DNA of 64,000 nt. Origin: Ascidia mentula (lineage: Eukaryota; Chordata; Ascidiacea; Phlebobranchia; Ascidiidae). Numbering within the stretch: the first letter of the stretch is position 1; each line of letters starts with the position of its first letter. The position numbers were made by a program, and so were the translations under genes. Shown here piece after piece: positions 25,301 through 38,482 of the stretch. The notes below the pieces were generated by a model that was given only the letters and a program-made list of their open reading frames with translations, ran no database searches and had not been told where the DNA came from. The stretch covers positions 18,304,001 through 18,368,000 of the forward strand of contig OX387201.1 of assembly GCA_947561715.1 (NCBI GenBank), written 5' to 3'.

Positions 25301-26621
25301 GCAGCAAAAAGCTGCATAAAAAAGGCCCCATTTAACACTGCTGCTTATACGATTAAGAACAACTTTTAAACCGCCTTAATGGCCATTGTGGCGAAAGAAA
25401 AGGCAACCCAACTAGCCGCCATGTATCTATCAACAGTTTACATTTCTAGTTTACCAACAACAGCATAAGGTGATTGATGTTTCATGCAAATTAAGTAGTT
25501 TGTTGCTTTCCATACACCTAAAATGCTTTTTCTGTGTCGCATTGTTACATCTAAAAAGACACCAATACATATAAACGTACAAGGTGAGTTTTTGTGTGAC
25601 GTCCAATATCCAATCTCCGCCTTCTGTCGCCGATTTGTTCATGGAAGAACCAAAACCTAAAAACGTGAAGGCAGCTTAAATACACATTTGGACTTTTTGG
25701 GTGAATTGGCAATGCATTTCACTATCACAAAAACGTCAATTTTTTTCCTATTTTTTAGGTGTAGTTATGGTTATAAGTAGTGATGTTTCTGTTCCAAATC
25801 ATACGGCCCGGACGAATCCTGATAGTAATCGGTCAAATCCAGCTGGATAATTTGGATTCGACAATTTGCTAACCGCAATTTAAGCGTGCGTTGCACCAGG
25901 GTGACACGTGTATGCTTTGTTATGGTTTGCTTACGGTGAGTTCAACAAATAAGAGTTTATCGTAAAAGTGTGTTAAAACAACTTATTTGTGATGTGGTTT
26001 AGCCTCAGTATGAAATATCTTCATTGCGGAAACCTTTCCAAACCCTGCACATACTGACCTTTTAAATACCTTTTGAATACAGCGCATTTTCATGACGAAA
26101 CTGATGCATTAAAGTTGCTCAATTAGGTCACAAATTAGAATGAACTTTTTATCCCATACGAAAAGGAGAATCGGTGTCGTTTTCCGCAGCAGGGTCCCGA
26201 AAACGAGTGAAATTTGTGTGTGTTTTCGTGTCGTAGATTTCTAAGCAATTATCCGGTAAATTTACGTGAATTATCCGACCGCGTCCCTGTACCCAGATAC
26301 CGCACAGCACATCACCAGTTACAAGTGCCCAGAATTTTCCACGAATATGTACGTTGCGTATTGAAATTTCCATGAATATACATTTATAAAGAATTTTGTC
26401 GCTACGTTGTGGCGACTGAACTGCAGTGTTCGCCTGTGCATTGAAGCGTGCTCTTGCCCTTTTCTCGTGTCGCGGTTACCACCATATACTCGTGTTTTTT
26501 GTGTTGCTCGCTCTGTGACTCTGCACGACTCTCACAATAAAGCATCAACCGCTTTAATGTATTATAAACAAGTAGACATACCTGAAACCGCAAAGGAGGA
26601 GTTTGGTACAGACATTTCCAT
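22333..26621 (-). CDS. Gene 4: SLC10-family cotransporter with a one-base insertion in exon 8
   Basis: Exons E1 to E9: 26582-26621, 25581-25656, 24850-24974, 24414-24549, 24202-24320, 23855-23943, 23265-23360, 23040-23198, 22333-22558. All splice sites are canonical and E1-E6 almost equal gene 2. E8 is 159 bp instead of 158 because the A run at 23181-23189 has nine A where gene 2 has eight. This shifts the frame before the EIMFQ sodium motif. If the extra base is real, the protein ends early and loses its last membrane segments. If it is a sequencing slip, the gene is intact at about 354 aa. The last intron's acceptor lost six bases but still ends in AG. Confidence 0.75.
22601..22668 (+). repeat. 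tRNA-related SINE fragment in intron 8 of gene 4
   Basis: Same insertion as in genes 2 and 3, with a degraded B box (GGTTTTAAATCC) and an AAATAAAT tail. Confidence 0.45.
25778..26317. mobile_element. hAT-type MITE in intron 1 of gene 4
   Basis: Duplicate of the 540-bp copy in gene 2, with the same flanking GTTATAAG / GTTACAAG. Confidence 0.75.
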
Positions 26622-29600
26622 TCAAATTGCATGGAAACGTTTATCGTCCAAGTTGAAATCTGTCAGCCTAATTATATATATTTAAATAAGACACTGGCTT
26701 TGCTTCGTTAAACGAAATCTATTTATCTGTATATTTCGCTTTGAAAAGCAAAGTCAGTATCTAATTCAAATAGTGTTGTCACGGCGATTGCGAAACAGTG
26801 AAAAATATATCTCAAAAGCGGTTAGTGAGTACCAATACATTATGCCAAAAATGCTTTTTTATCATAAATACTTAGCAGAATTGTCATAATAAAATTGGAA
26901 ACATATTATAACTCAGCTGACAAACGCCCGGTCCCTACTTCCTGGCACAACATGACAAGGCTTCGTCAGTAACTAAGTAACAAAGTTTGTCACGCATCTC
27001 GTCTATCACATTCATTATTGTCCGGGTTGTGCTTTCTTTCGCTGTAAAGTTATCATAAAATTGAAGAGAATTGCCTAATCTATGCTGGTGAACATATTAA
27101 ACTGTGTTTATCATCAGTGCTTTTACCAACTGACTGAGAAGAGCGAATGTGATGGCTGCCCAAGGGAAAATGCAAACAAAACAAAACCACAACCGGAAAA
27201 TAGCGTTTCCGTGAGCGTGCAAAGCAGTGATGATGAACACAGATGTGCTTGAAACGTCTGTATGGTATGACGTAGCATCCCAGCTTTTACATTTTTTTTT
27301 GTCAGATCCATGTTTTTTCGATCCTTGCCAAAACATGTTATTACCATTTACCATAAACCAAATATTAGAGTTTGCCAAAGATTGAAGTTTAAATGCCAGT
27401 GTCGTACGCAAAGCTACAAACAGACCGGACATTGGGAGCAAATGTCCAAAAATTGTTTAAAATTTTAATAGCACAATAGATAATAGCTGACTATGCTGTG
27501 CGTAAATGTAATGTCATACGCTGTGCGGGAGGCGGAAAATGCGACGGGTTTCGTAATGGCCGGGTCTGTTAAACGTCAACACAACTATTCCGAATTCTAT
27601 ATACAGAGGCGTATAATAAATGAAAGGAAATTTGTTGACAATAAATCTGCGATTAGCAAACATAAATAATTTAACCGAACAGTTTGTACGCTTTTACAAA
27701 TTTTAACGGTACTTCCGGTTTCAGAAATGCCACTCATTAAATTGGTAGCGGATGTTGGTTTGGCAAGTAACTACTGATGACAGTTAGATCCGTAAGCCTA
27801 ATAGTTAAGCTTGCGGCCTGCCATCTTTCGATGATGCAGTATTATAATAGGAACCAAATAACATCATGTTTGGCTAGTTTTACTCACGGTATTACAATTT
27901 CTTTTTATATTACTTCGATCTTATGCCTTCACAATTTGTGGGATTTTGTCTTCTCATGTTCCTAAATATCCTGGTATAAGTAGATCGATTGCGATATACA
28001 GAAATTGATAGATTTTTTTTAAACAATTTTATTTTTTCTCCGTCGTAATGGCAATTATAGTTACGCCGTAAACGAGTACAATGAACTGACGAGAACCGAA
28101 AAACTTTGAACCGTAGGCGGTTGTCGAGAAGCTGTCCGCAAAAGGTTGAGTTACTGCTACAAGTTCGTCATAAACCAAATAACCACACAATAACTACGTA
28201 ATAACAAGAGCAAAACCTAAACGCGTTATTTACAAAGTTCTGAGTGAACGAGATTGTCTACAATGGTTATGTACCTGAAACCCAAGCAAACAAAGCAGTT
28301 TACAAATATTTAAGGGAATTGCATGGAAGCGAACGATTTGATGATTAACTGTGTGAGAATCTGACACTCGGTTATTTGTCTTTTTCTCTGCGACAGCAAA
28401 TTAATGTAATTGGCATCTTTTTGGAAACAAAACGTCTTATTTAAGCTAATCAAGCAAACTAATTTCGTCGCAATGTCTTTAAAAAATATAGACCGCAGTG
28501 ACACACATCAAGGCAGGAAACACTTACTAATATCAGCAAGCAAAACGCGTGTCAGGTATCACATGTTACAAAATTATTTTTTTGCCCTTAATAGCTGTGG
28601 TTCATAAACAGGCGTGACAAAAACGACTCTTAGCGTGGAATATGAGGATTTGAACCACTAACTACACATGCTGACCTGGTGATCACTACCCCTTTCGTAG
28701 TTATACACACAAAGAACACTTGCTTTGATTATCCTGGAAAGATACAGGAAAATACATTTCGCCACATTTAGCACGAAGCTATACTTTGCGTGTTTTTGTG
28801 AAAAACGGTACATTTTTGTTTTTAAATCTTATTTAAACGTGTCATTCAGGCACGCAAAATTCCACGTTGTTTTGAAAATATGAAATAAAGGAAAAGACCA
28901 TCGATCGTGATACATCAGCGAGGAAAAATGCTTGGTAACAAATCACCAACAGCAGTCGCTATGTTGTGTAATGATGTTGGTTGTACAAAAAAAAATGATT
29001 CTTAATTACAGTTAGAAAGCAAAAATATAATATAACGATTGTAAAATAATCCACATTACTTTAATGACATACAGGGTGGGCTCGCGCACCTTTCCAAGCC
29101 ACCCACACTGCAGCTATTGTGATCATTAATTTATAAATCTTAGCCTTTTCAGACAATTTTAACGAGGATACTGTTTAAAATAAGAAACCGGCAGCATACG
29201 TTGTATATCCTATCAGTTTGTCGTGCTTATCGCCAAATACTTTTCTTTGACTTTTCAAACGTATGATGTCAACGATGAAATATTGCTTGAAACGCGGGCA
29301 AGCCTAATCTTTTGGCACTTCAAGTTGTCCTACTTAATAATCATGATTTTTTATTGGCAGTAAATTTGTACATAATTTCTGACGTACCCACAGCATTTAA
29401 ATCCATTATACAGCCGGAGCTTGGTTGTGACGACATCTGGTAGAGTTATTTGATCAGCCTGTTTCGTATTTAATGAGTAGAAAGTCGATTCAGAATCAAT
29501 ATATAACCACCGGTTCAACGCGTGTTTGTTTTTTGCATGCTAAGCATTGAAAAAAGGTTGTATTTTTAGGTTTCCAGCTCACGCAGCAGCTGCGAATGGG

Positions 29601-29711
29601 AAAGAGTTTTTTCTTGCATTGAAGAAGTGTTTTAAACAGAGTATAACGCAGTGACGAACAACAAACATTACCAAAGTAAATCCACGTGTAAATTATACAC
29701 TCTTATTGAGT
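26622..29711. other. Spacer between genes 4 and 5
   Basis: Duplicate of the gene 2-3 spacer. It carries the palindrome (26698-26753), the truncated coding-like fragment (about 28234-28343) and the tRNA-like B-box fragment (28631-28700). Nothing else is supported. Confidence 0.45.
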
Positions 29712-29978
29712 TTACACCTTTGTTCCATTTTTCTTCCCAGTTAGAGCACTTGTGACGTCACTTCCCTCATGTCGATCATCATCCTTGCTCTTCTCATTTT
29801 GCACAGGAACAAAGTAATTGAATCCAAACTTCTTCATGGACAGATAAACCATGACAACTACAATTGACACGACCAGTTGCATGGAACCGTAGAACAAGGA
29901 ATATGCAACTATAGAGTGCACAACACTTGGAGTATCTCTGCAAAGAGATCGTTGACAAACAGTTATATCTAGAAGAAA

Positions 29979-30049
29979 ACCTGATCTGGATTCGTGGCCA
30001 GGGTATCCTGGGTTCAAATCCCGGTGAGTCAAACAATATAAATAAAACC
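29979..30049 (+). repeat. tRNA-related SINE fragment in intron 8 of gene 5
   Basis: Same insertion as in gene 3, with a perfect B box GGTTCAAATCC. Confidence 0.5.
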
Positions 30050-31472
30050 CGACAATAGATTTAACGTAGTACGCAAGTTGTCGTGCCGGGATGACAAGTG
30101 CTGTCAAACAAGTTTCTTCATTCTTCACACTGATATCGCATTTAAAAGGACATATTCAGAGGCAAGCAGTAAAGAGTTACCGGGAACGTTTTAATTTACA
30201 CGACAAATAAACCGATGTGTTGTCGTGTACTAAGGTGAGATTTCTTAATTAAGAATCAATTTTCAAAGACTAAGTTTCTCATGACTATCTGTGACGCAAC
30301 AACCGCTAATTGTTTACAAGAACGCCATCAAGACAATAATTATTATTACGGAACAGCGGAATGTTCCGGTTTACTTTTACTGCGGCTTGGAGGTGACATT
30401 CATATATCTTTGTTGCTGTCTGCGTATTTGCAAACGAAATGCTTTTGTTCAGGACAAAAATTAAACAAGTAGTCCCATGATTATGAAGGTTAATAGTAAT
30501 AAATTTTCCTTAGTGCTATCCAAACCGAGTCAATGGATTACTTACTTGTATGACAGAAAAATTACGTTCAAAGCAACAGGGCAGCTTTGGAACATGATTT
30601 CTATGCCGACAGTGCGTCGTTCCGGTTGAGAGAACCCGAGAAATGGTATCCGCGTAGCGGCGTAACCGATTGCGAACGCACAGAACAAGAACAAGAATGC
30701 AGACTGTGGAATGGAAATGAAAGTTTGATTTGTTTAAACATTTGTGGCCAACAGTAAAGTTTTCGGATATTGACTTACCCCGGCAAGTTTGGCGTCTGTT
30801 TCGTCGAACAGTCCCCCGATCCTAGAAAAAATCTTCAAAACCACCACCATAATGGAACCGATTATCGAAAGCACCTAAAAATGAAAACCCAATTACAGAA
30901 ATGTATATGGCCGGCAAACGGCGCCACCGAGTTTAACTAAGAGTTTATTCTGAGCGTAGCTTGTTAATATCTATTAGTATGGCCGGATCAACCAGAATCA
31001 GTCACTATTACCGTGTGGTTTTCAATTATTATCGGTTTTAAGAACTTAAATGTATTCGCAAGCAAACAAGCACCATTACACAATGCAGTAAGTTAAAGGC
31101 GATGAACAATAGTAACAAAACAAAGTAAATCATAAACCTGCCCTGCTGGTAGACAAGTGTTTTATGATCATAGGTCATAGGTTTTATGATCATTTTTTTT
31201 TTTCAGGCACTTAAAATGCTCTTTCTGTGTCGACTTGTTACATCTAAAGAAACACCAATACACATAAACGTACAAGGAGAGTTTTTGTGTGACGTCCAAT
31301 ATCCATTGTCTGCCTTCTGTCGTGGAATTGTTCGCAGAAGATCCAAAATCTAAACACGTGAAGGCAGCTTAAATACACATTTGGACTTTTGGGGTGAATT
31401 GGCAATATATTTTACCATCACAAAACAAAATATCAACGTCACCTTTTTCCCCTATTTTTTGGTGGTTATAAG

Positions 31473-31985
31473 TAGTGATGTTTCCGTTCCAAATTTTACG
31501 GCCCAGATGAATCCGGATAGTAATCGGTCAAATCCAGCCGGATAATTTAGGTTCGGCAATTTCCTAACCGCAATTTAAGCGTACTTTATACCAGTGTGAC
31601 AAAAATGTGTAGTACGTGGACGTGTATGCTTTGCTTCTCGTGAATTCAACAAATAAGAGTTTATCGTAAAAGTGTGTTAAAACAACTTATTTGTGATGTG
31701 GGATAGCCTCAGCATTTAATATATTCGTTGCGGGAACCTATCCCGACCCTGGACTTATTGACCATCTAAATAGAGCACATTTTCAAGATTTTAGGTCACA
31801 AATCAGGATCAACTTTTTTATCCCGTACGAAAAGGAGAATCGGTGTAGTCCGCAGGGTCCCGAAAACGAGTGAAATTTGTGTGTGTTTGTTTTTCTTGTC
31901 GTAGATTTCAAAGTACTTATCCCGTAAATTTACGTGAATAATCCGACCGCGTCCCTGTACCCAGATCCCGCACAGCACATCACCA
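31473..31985. mobile_element. hAT-type MITE in the intron of gene 5
   Basis: A 513-bp long-form copy with GTTATAAG / GTTACAAG flanks and TAGTGATGT at the left end. The right end is ACATCACCA. Confidence 0.7.
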
Positions 31986-32135
31986 GTTACAAGTGTCCAG
32001 AATTTTCCATGAATATGTGCGTTATGTATTTGAAACTTCCATGGATATACTTATTCAAAGTTCTATCACTATATATTGAAAACGTGTAGACATACCTGAA
32101 ACCGCAAAGGAGGAGATTGTTGCAGACATTTTCAT

Positions 32136-34926
32136 TCAAATTGCATCGAAACGTTTATTTTCCAGGTTGAAATCTGTCAGCCCAATTATTATATTTAAAT
32201 AAGACACTGGCTTTGCTTCGTAAAACTAAATCCAATAATCTTTATATTTTGGTGTGAAAAGCAACGTCAGTAGCTAATTCAAATAGAGTCATCACGGCGA
32301 TTGCAAACGAGTGGAAAATGTATCTCAAAAGCGGTTAGTCAGTGCCAATACATTTTGCAAAAAATGGATTTTTTATCCTAAATGCTTAGCAGAGGTAGCA
32401 TAGTAAAATTGGTGGTCATAACTTAACTCAGCTGACAAACGCCCGGTCCCTACTTCCTGGCATAACACGACAAGGCTTCGTCAATAGTAACAAAGTTTGG
32501 CATACATCGCGTTTATCACATTCATTAATGACCGTCTTTTGCTGTAAAGTTACTGTATAATTGAAGAGGATTCCCTAATCTGGGATGCTGGTAAACATTT
32601 TAAACTGTGTTGATCATCAGTGCTTTTGCCAACTGACTGAAAAGAGCATCGACATCGGCTATGCCTACCACAGGGCAAATGCAAACAAAACAAAACCACA
32701 ACAAGAAAATAGCGTTTTCGTGGGGGTAATGATAAACACAGATGTGTTTGAAACGTCAGCATGGCATGTCCAGCATCCCAGCTTTAATATTTTTTTTTGT
32801 AAGCTCCATGTTTTTCGCTCTTTGCCAAAACATGTTACTACCGTTTACCATAAACCAAATGTTAGAGTTTGCCAAAGGTTAACACAGAAGTTTAAATATC
32901 AATGTTGTACGCAAAGCTGCAAACAGACTGGACATTGTAAGCAGATGTCCAAAAATTGTTTAAAATTTTAATAGAACAATGGAAAAATGCTGACTATGCT
33001 GTGCGTAAATTTAATGCCATACGCTGTGCGGGAGCGAGAAAATGCGACGGGTTTCGTATTTACCGCGTCCTATTGTTTGTCCTAAAATGACTAAAAAAAT
33101 CCATTGAACCGATAAATTTCTGTTGTGCTTTGGTGACGTTTCACAAGCCATACAATCGCAATTTTATTAATGAAATCATTTAACCGCATCATTCACGTTT
33201 ACATCTGTTAAACATCAACATAACTATTCCGAATTCTATATACAGAGACATGTAATAATTAAAAGGAAATTTGTTGGCAATAAATGTGCGATTACAAAAC
33301 ATAATTAAGTTAAATATCCTGGTATACGTTCACAGGCTTCGCAGCCAAGGCAATGCAGCCTAGCTGGATCAGCCTCTTTTCCCGATAAGTCGGAGCAAGA
33401 TCTGAAAAATCAAGCTCCTGGTGAGGTTTGAACTCACGACCCTGGGCTAACCAGGACCAACGCTCTAGCAACTCAGCTACAGGAGCTCCGTGGTTTTTCG
33501 GGGTATTTTGTGGCCAAGGTACACAGGTGCGCAAGCGCACTTGTCAGGCAAACTTCACATACGTAGGGGATCTCCACTACCGTAATCAGACAACGCAGAA
33601 GTGGTAATGCCATGCTTTCGCATAGCAAGGCAGTATCGCCCCACTGCGCAGGCCCTTTGTGTTTGGCGATCTCAGCTCTCGTATTTTCTTTATTAGGTTC
33701 ACAGGCTTCGCAGCCAAGGCATTGTAGCCAATCTGGAACATCCACATACATCTCAGCCTCTCCAAACGATTTTAACGAGGTTACTGTTTAAACCAAAAAA
33801 AACGGCAGCAAACGTTGTATATCCTATACATTACAGGCGTGAAAAAAACGACTTTTAGCGTGGAATATGAGGATCTGAACCACTAACTGCACATGCTGAC
33901 CTGGTGATCACTACCCCTTTCGTAGTTATACACACAAAGAACACTTGCTTTGATTATCCTGGAAGGATACAGGAGAATACATTTCGCCACATTGAGCACG
34001 AAGCTACATTGCGTGTTTTTGTGCAAAAAAAAGCACATTTTTGTTTCAAATCTTATTTAAACGAGCCATTTGGGCACGCAAAATTCCACTTTTTCTTGAA
34101 ATTAGGAAGTAAAGGAGAAGACCAACGATGGTGATACATCAGCGAGGAAAAATGCTTGGTAACAAATCACCAACAGCAGTCGTTATGTTGCGTAATGATG
34201 TTGGTTGTATAAACAAAATGATTCTTAATTACAGATGGAAGGCAAACATATAATATAACGATTGTAAAATAATCCACATTACTTTAATGATATACAGGGT
34301 GGGCTCGCGCATCTTTGCAAGCCACCCACACTGCAGCTATTGTGATCATTAATTTATGCATATTAGCCTTTCCAAACGATTTTAACGATGGTACTGTTTC
34401 AAAATAAAAACGGCAGCAAACGTTGTATATCCTATCGGTTTGCTGTGGTTATCGCCGAATATCTTTCTTTGTCTTTTCAAACACGATGAAATGTTGCATA
34501 AAACACAGGTGAGCCTAATATCTGTTGGTGCTTCAAGGTGACCGACTTAATAATCATGTTTGTTTATTGGTAGTATAAATTTGTACATATAATTTCTGAT
34601 GGACTCATCGCATTTAAATCCATTATACAGCCGGGGCTTGGTTGTGACGACAACTAGTAAAGTTATTTGATCAGCCAGTTTGGTATTTAATGAGCAGAAA
34701 TTCGATTCAGAATCAATATACAACCATTGGTTCAACGCGTGTTTGGTTTTTACATGCTAAGCATTGAAGAAAGGTTTTTTTTTCAAGTTTTCAGTTCACG
34801 CAGCAGCTGCGAATGCGAAACAGTTTTTTCTGCATCCAGGAAATGTTTTAAAAGAGTATAACGCAGTGACGAAGAACAAACATTACCAAAGTAAATCCAC
34901 GTGTAAATTATCCACTCTTATTCAGT
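32136..34926. other. Spacer between genes 5 and 6
   Basis: It begins with a degraded form of the 5' palindrome (about 32211-32266), then AT-rich sequence. A composite SINE lies at 33327-33756 and a tRNA-like fragment at 33858-33923. A short segment ending in the AACGATTTTAACGA motif occurs twice (near 33.76 and 34.37 kb), which marks a local duplication. No gene is supported. Confidence 0.45.
33327..33756 (-). mobile_element. Composite tRNA-derived SINE
   Basis: On the minus strand, a roughly 260-bp non-tRNA head precedes a tRNA-like module. That module has acceptor-like GCTCCTG ... CAGGAGC, D-arm-like TAGCTGAGTTGCTAGAGC and B-box-like GAGTTCAAACCTC. A tail follows. The motif CAATGCCTTGGCTGCGAAGC occurs near both ends, so the element looks dimeric. 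It resembles the composite SINE described in Ciona; I judge this by memory of the tRNA-like module. Confidence 0.65.
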
Positions 34927-37900
34927 TTACACATTTGTTCCATTTTTCTTCCCAGTTAGAGCACTTGTGACGTCACCTCCCTCATGTCGATCATCAAACT
35001 TGCTCTCATTATTTTGCACAGGAACAAAGTAATTGAATCCAAACTTCTTCATGAGAAGATAAACCGTGACAACTACAACTGACACGACCAATTGCATGGA
35101 ACCGTAGAACAAGGAATATGTAACTATAGATGGTACAACACTTGGAGTATCTCTGCAAAGAGATCGTTGACAAACAGTTATATCTAGAAGAAATTATTTC
35201 ACCGAAACAGCGGAATGTTCCGATTTACTTTCACTGCTGCTTGAAGGTGACAAACTTAAACACTTGATTGCTGTCTGCGTATTTGCAAACGAAATGCTTT
35301 TGTTCAGTACAAAAATTAAACAAGTAGTCCCATGATTATGAAGGTTAATAGTAATAACATTTCCTTAGTGCTATCCAAACCGAGTCAATGTATTACTTAC
35401 TTGTATGACAGAAAAATTACGTTCAAAGCAACAGGGCAGCTTTGGAACATGATTTCTATGCCGACAGTGCGTCGTTCCGGTTGAGAGAACCCGAGAAATG
35501 GTATCCGCGTAGCGGCGTAACCGATTGCGAACGCACAGAACAAGAACAAGAATGCAGACTGTGAAATGGACGAGATGGTTTTGTTTATTTAAACATTTGT
35601 GGCTAACAGAGAAGTTTTCGGTTAATGACTTACCCCGGCAAGTTTGACGTCTGTTTGGTCGAACAGTCCCCCGATCATAGAAAAAATCATCATAACCACC
35701 ACCATAATGGAACCGATTATCGAAAGCACCTAAAAATGAAAACCCAATTACAGAAATGTATATGGCCGGCAAACAGCGCAACCGAGTTTAACAAAGAGTT
35801 TATTCTGAGCGTAGCTTAATAATATCTATTGGTATGGCCGGATAAACCAGAATCAGTCACTATTACTTTGTTGTCTTCAATTGTTGTCGGTTTTAAGAAC
35901 TTAAATGTATCCGCAAGCAAACAAGAACCATTACACAATGCAGTAAGTTAAAGGCGATGAACAATAGTAACAAAACAAAGTAAATCATAAACCTGCCTTG
36001 CCAAACTGTCACGTTTAATGCGGCATATATACTTTGGTTGGTTGTGTAATTTGTACAAATAATATCGGCATACCCACCTTAGTTATCATACGTGATTTTG
36101 ATGGTACGAAGTGCTGGACAGCAATTCCTATTAGAATGGGGATAATCATTCCCGCCAAACCGATTCCTGTACGTAGAGAGAGCAGAATTATATTCCCGTA
36201 TTGTGAGTTCGTTATGTTGTAAGAGTAACGCATGTAGACGTGAGACAAAATGAAATCCGATTCTATTTGGGGGTTAGCTCCTGAAATCAAGTTATGTTTA
36301 GAATTTTTACCTAGCGCTTTGTAGGGCACACGGAGGGTTTCGTCCAGTTGTAAAATCGCACTGAATGCGTAAAGCCACATTGGCATAAATCCGAGCGCCA
36401 GAAGAGTGGATACGGTGGTCATCACTATACTGAAATACAATATTCATATTATTTTACGCATACGTGTCAGCGGGAGAGGCTAAGCATATCTTTACGGTGG
36501 ATAATATTACTTTTATTTACCTGAGGTCCATATCTCCGTCCAACCAATAAATAGCAATATTGCTGTATGTTCCACCTGGTGAACCAGACTGGATTATCAT
36601 CCCAAGAGCTGTCGGTAAATTGAACCTCATCACTTGGCTAATGCAAAACCCCAACACTGTAAATACAATTGAGTGCATTTATGCACGTTGTTGAATAACC
36701 AACAATGTGCCCAACTAATTTTTGATCTTAAAATAAACATAACCGTGTTTAGAAAAAGTTTTGATAAAAAAGACAAATTAGTAACCTCCATTAGCATACT
36801 GTGGTCACAGGGCTAAACCTGGTGTGCCAGGGGTTGGCATAAACTTGTGTCACTTTGCGTCACGACATTTAGTAATCCAACAGTTTTGATGTGACCGCTG
36901 TGCAGATTTTTTTAAATAATTGATTGTTTCTTAATTATCTCACGGGGAAGTAGAAGAAGTTGCAGCGAAATTCCAGTGAAAAATTTCTTTGGTGTTTTGA
37001 TGAAATTAACGATTCTGGAGGTGCTTGTCGAACAGCCCAACCCGAACATGACAGTAACAGTGGCTGTGCTGAAAAAGATGTAAACTCTTACACTTTGGAA
37101 TGTGTGTTGAATGAAACTAGCAAAAACACCAAAGTTTTGACTAAGAGAGCTGCCAGGTTGTTTAACTATGTCAATGCATGTTGCAGAGATCAAAAGTTTG
37201 TTGCCCATGGTTGGAAATCACGCAATAAACTTTTGCCCAAAAAAAGTCTTCTTTATTCTTCCAGACTTCACAAACTGTGGCCACAGAAAGCCAAGAGCCA
37301 AAATATCAGAACTTTCCCGAGTACTGCAACGAACCATGACTTAACAAAAAAACAGGCAGCAAATACCTGCATAAAAAGGCCCCATTTCACACTGCTGCTT
37401 ATATGATTAAGAACAGCTTTGAAACCACCTTAAAGGCCATTATGGCGAAAGAAAAGGCAACCCAACTATAGCCGTGATGTATCTATCAACAGTTTACATT
37501 TCAAGTTTACCAACCCCAGCATAAGGTGATTGATGTTTTATGCAAATTAAGTAGTTTGTTGCTTTGCAGACACCTAAAATGCTCTTTTTGTGTCGACTTG
37601 TTACATCTAAAGAAACACCCATACATATAAACGTACAAGGAGAGTTTTTGTGTGACGTCCAATATCCATTGTCCGCCTTCTGTCGCCGAATTGTTCGCAG
37701 AAGATCCAAAATCTAAACACGTGAAGGCAGCTTGAATACACATTTGGACTTTTGGGGTGAATTGGCAATATATTTTACAATCACAAAACAAAATATCAAC
37801 GTCACCTTTTTCCCCTATTTTTTAGGTGGTTATAAGTAGTGATGTTTCTGTTCCAAATTTTACGGCCCGGGTGAATCCGGTCGGATAATTTAAGTTCGGC

Positions 37901-38482
37901 AATTTGCTAACCGCAATTTAAGCGTACGTTATACCAGTGTGACAAAAATGTGTAGTACGTGGACGTGTATGCTATGCTTACCGTGAATTTAACAAATAAG
38001 AGTTTATCGTAAAAGTGTGTTAAAAACAACTTATTTGTGATGTGGGATAGTCTCAGCATTTAATATCTTCGTTGCGGAAACCTATCCAAATCCTAGACTT
38101 ATTGACCATCTAAATACAGCACATTTTCATGATTTTAGGTCACAAATTATGATTAACTTTTTTATCCCATACGAAAAGGAGAATCGGTGTCGTTTTCCGC
38201 AGGGTCCCGAAAACGAGTAAAATTTGTGTGTGTTTTCGTGTCGTAGATTTCAAAGCAATTATCCGGTAAATTTACGTGAATAATCCGACCGCGTCCCTGT
38301 ACCCAGATCCCGCACAGCACAGCACATCACCATTTACAAGTGCACAGAATTTTCAATGAATATGTGCGTTATGTATTTGAAACTTCCATGGATATACTTA
38401 TTCAAAGTTCTATCACTCTATATAGAAAACGTGTAGACATACCTGAAACCGCAAAGGAGGAGTTTGTTGCAGACATTTTCAT
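34927..38482 (-). CDS. Gene 6: SLC10-family cotransporter, intact
   Basis: Exons E1 to E9: 38443-38482, 37637-37712, 36944-37068, 36521-36656, 36311-36429, 36078-36166, 35634-35729, 35401-35558, 34927-35152. All have GT/AG ends and matching phases, giving 354 aa. The start is MKMSATNSS. Ectodomain E2 keeps the NNS sequon and WILDVTQKL. Sodium-site residues (Q-LLLLP, SPGGTYSN, SIVMTT, EIMFQ) are present. The acceptor of E5 gives AGT instead of AGC for the split Ser, a silent change. Intron 8 lacks the tRNA-related insertion found in the others, so it was lost or never present here. Confidence 0.88.
37837..38332. mobile_element. hAT-type MITE in intron 1 of gene 6
   Basis: A 496-bp long-form copy. 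Left flank GTTATAAG, right flank TTTACAAG; the right end is ACATCACCA. Confidence 0.7.

Larger units (their letters stand above)
23557..31178. repeat. 13.67-kb segmental duplication, second homologous block
   Basis: Near-identical copy of 9889-17510. It ends abruptly inside gene 5 at about 31178, where a short direct repeat and a T run join it to intron-1 sequence resembling that of gene 6. Confidence 0.85.
29712..32135 (-). pseudogene. Gene 5: SLC10-family remnant with exons 3-6 deleted
   Basis: Retained exons are E1 32096-32135, E2 31274-31349, E7 30779-30874, E8 30546-30703 and E9 29712-29937. E3 to E6, which encode the first membrane helices and most of the sodium sites, are absent. The 3' part duplicates gene 3; the 5' part resembles gene 6. 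The join at about 31178 shows TTTTATGATCAT twice (31160-31171, 31182-31193) and a T run. Splicing E2 to E7 would be out of phase (phase 2 to phase 0). E1 reads ATISS, so the NSS sequon is lost. It is very probably non-functional as a transporter. Confidence 0.85.

Noticed and set aside
9889-31178. Reading the near-identical blocks as certain real duplication
   Set aside because: Held back from certainty because tunicate genomes are highly polymorphic and two alleles can be assembled in tandem. The unique chimeric junction at 31.18 kb favours a real event but does not prove it.
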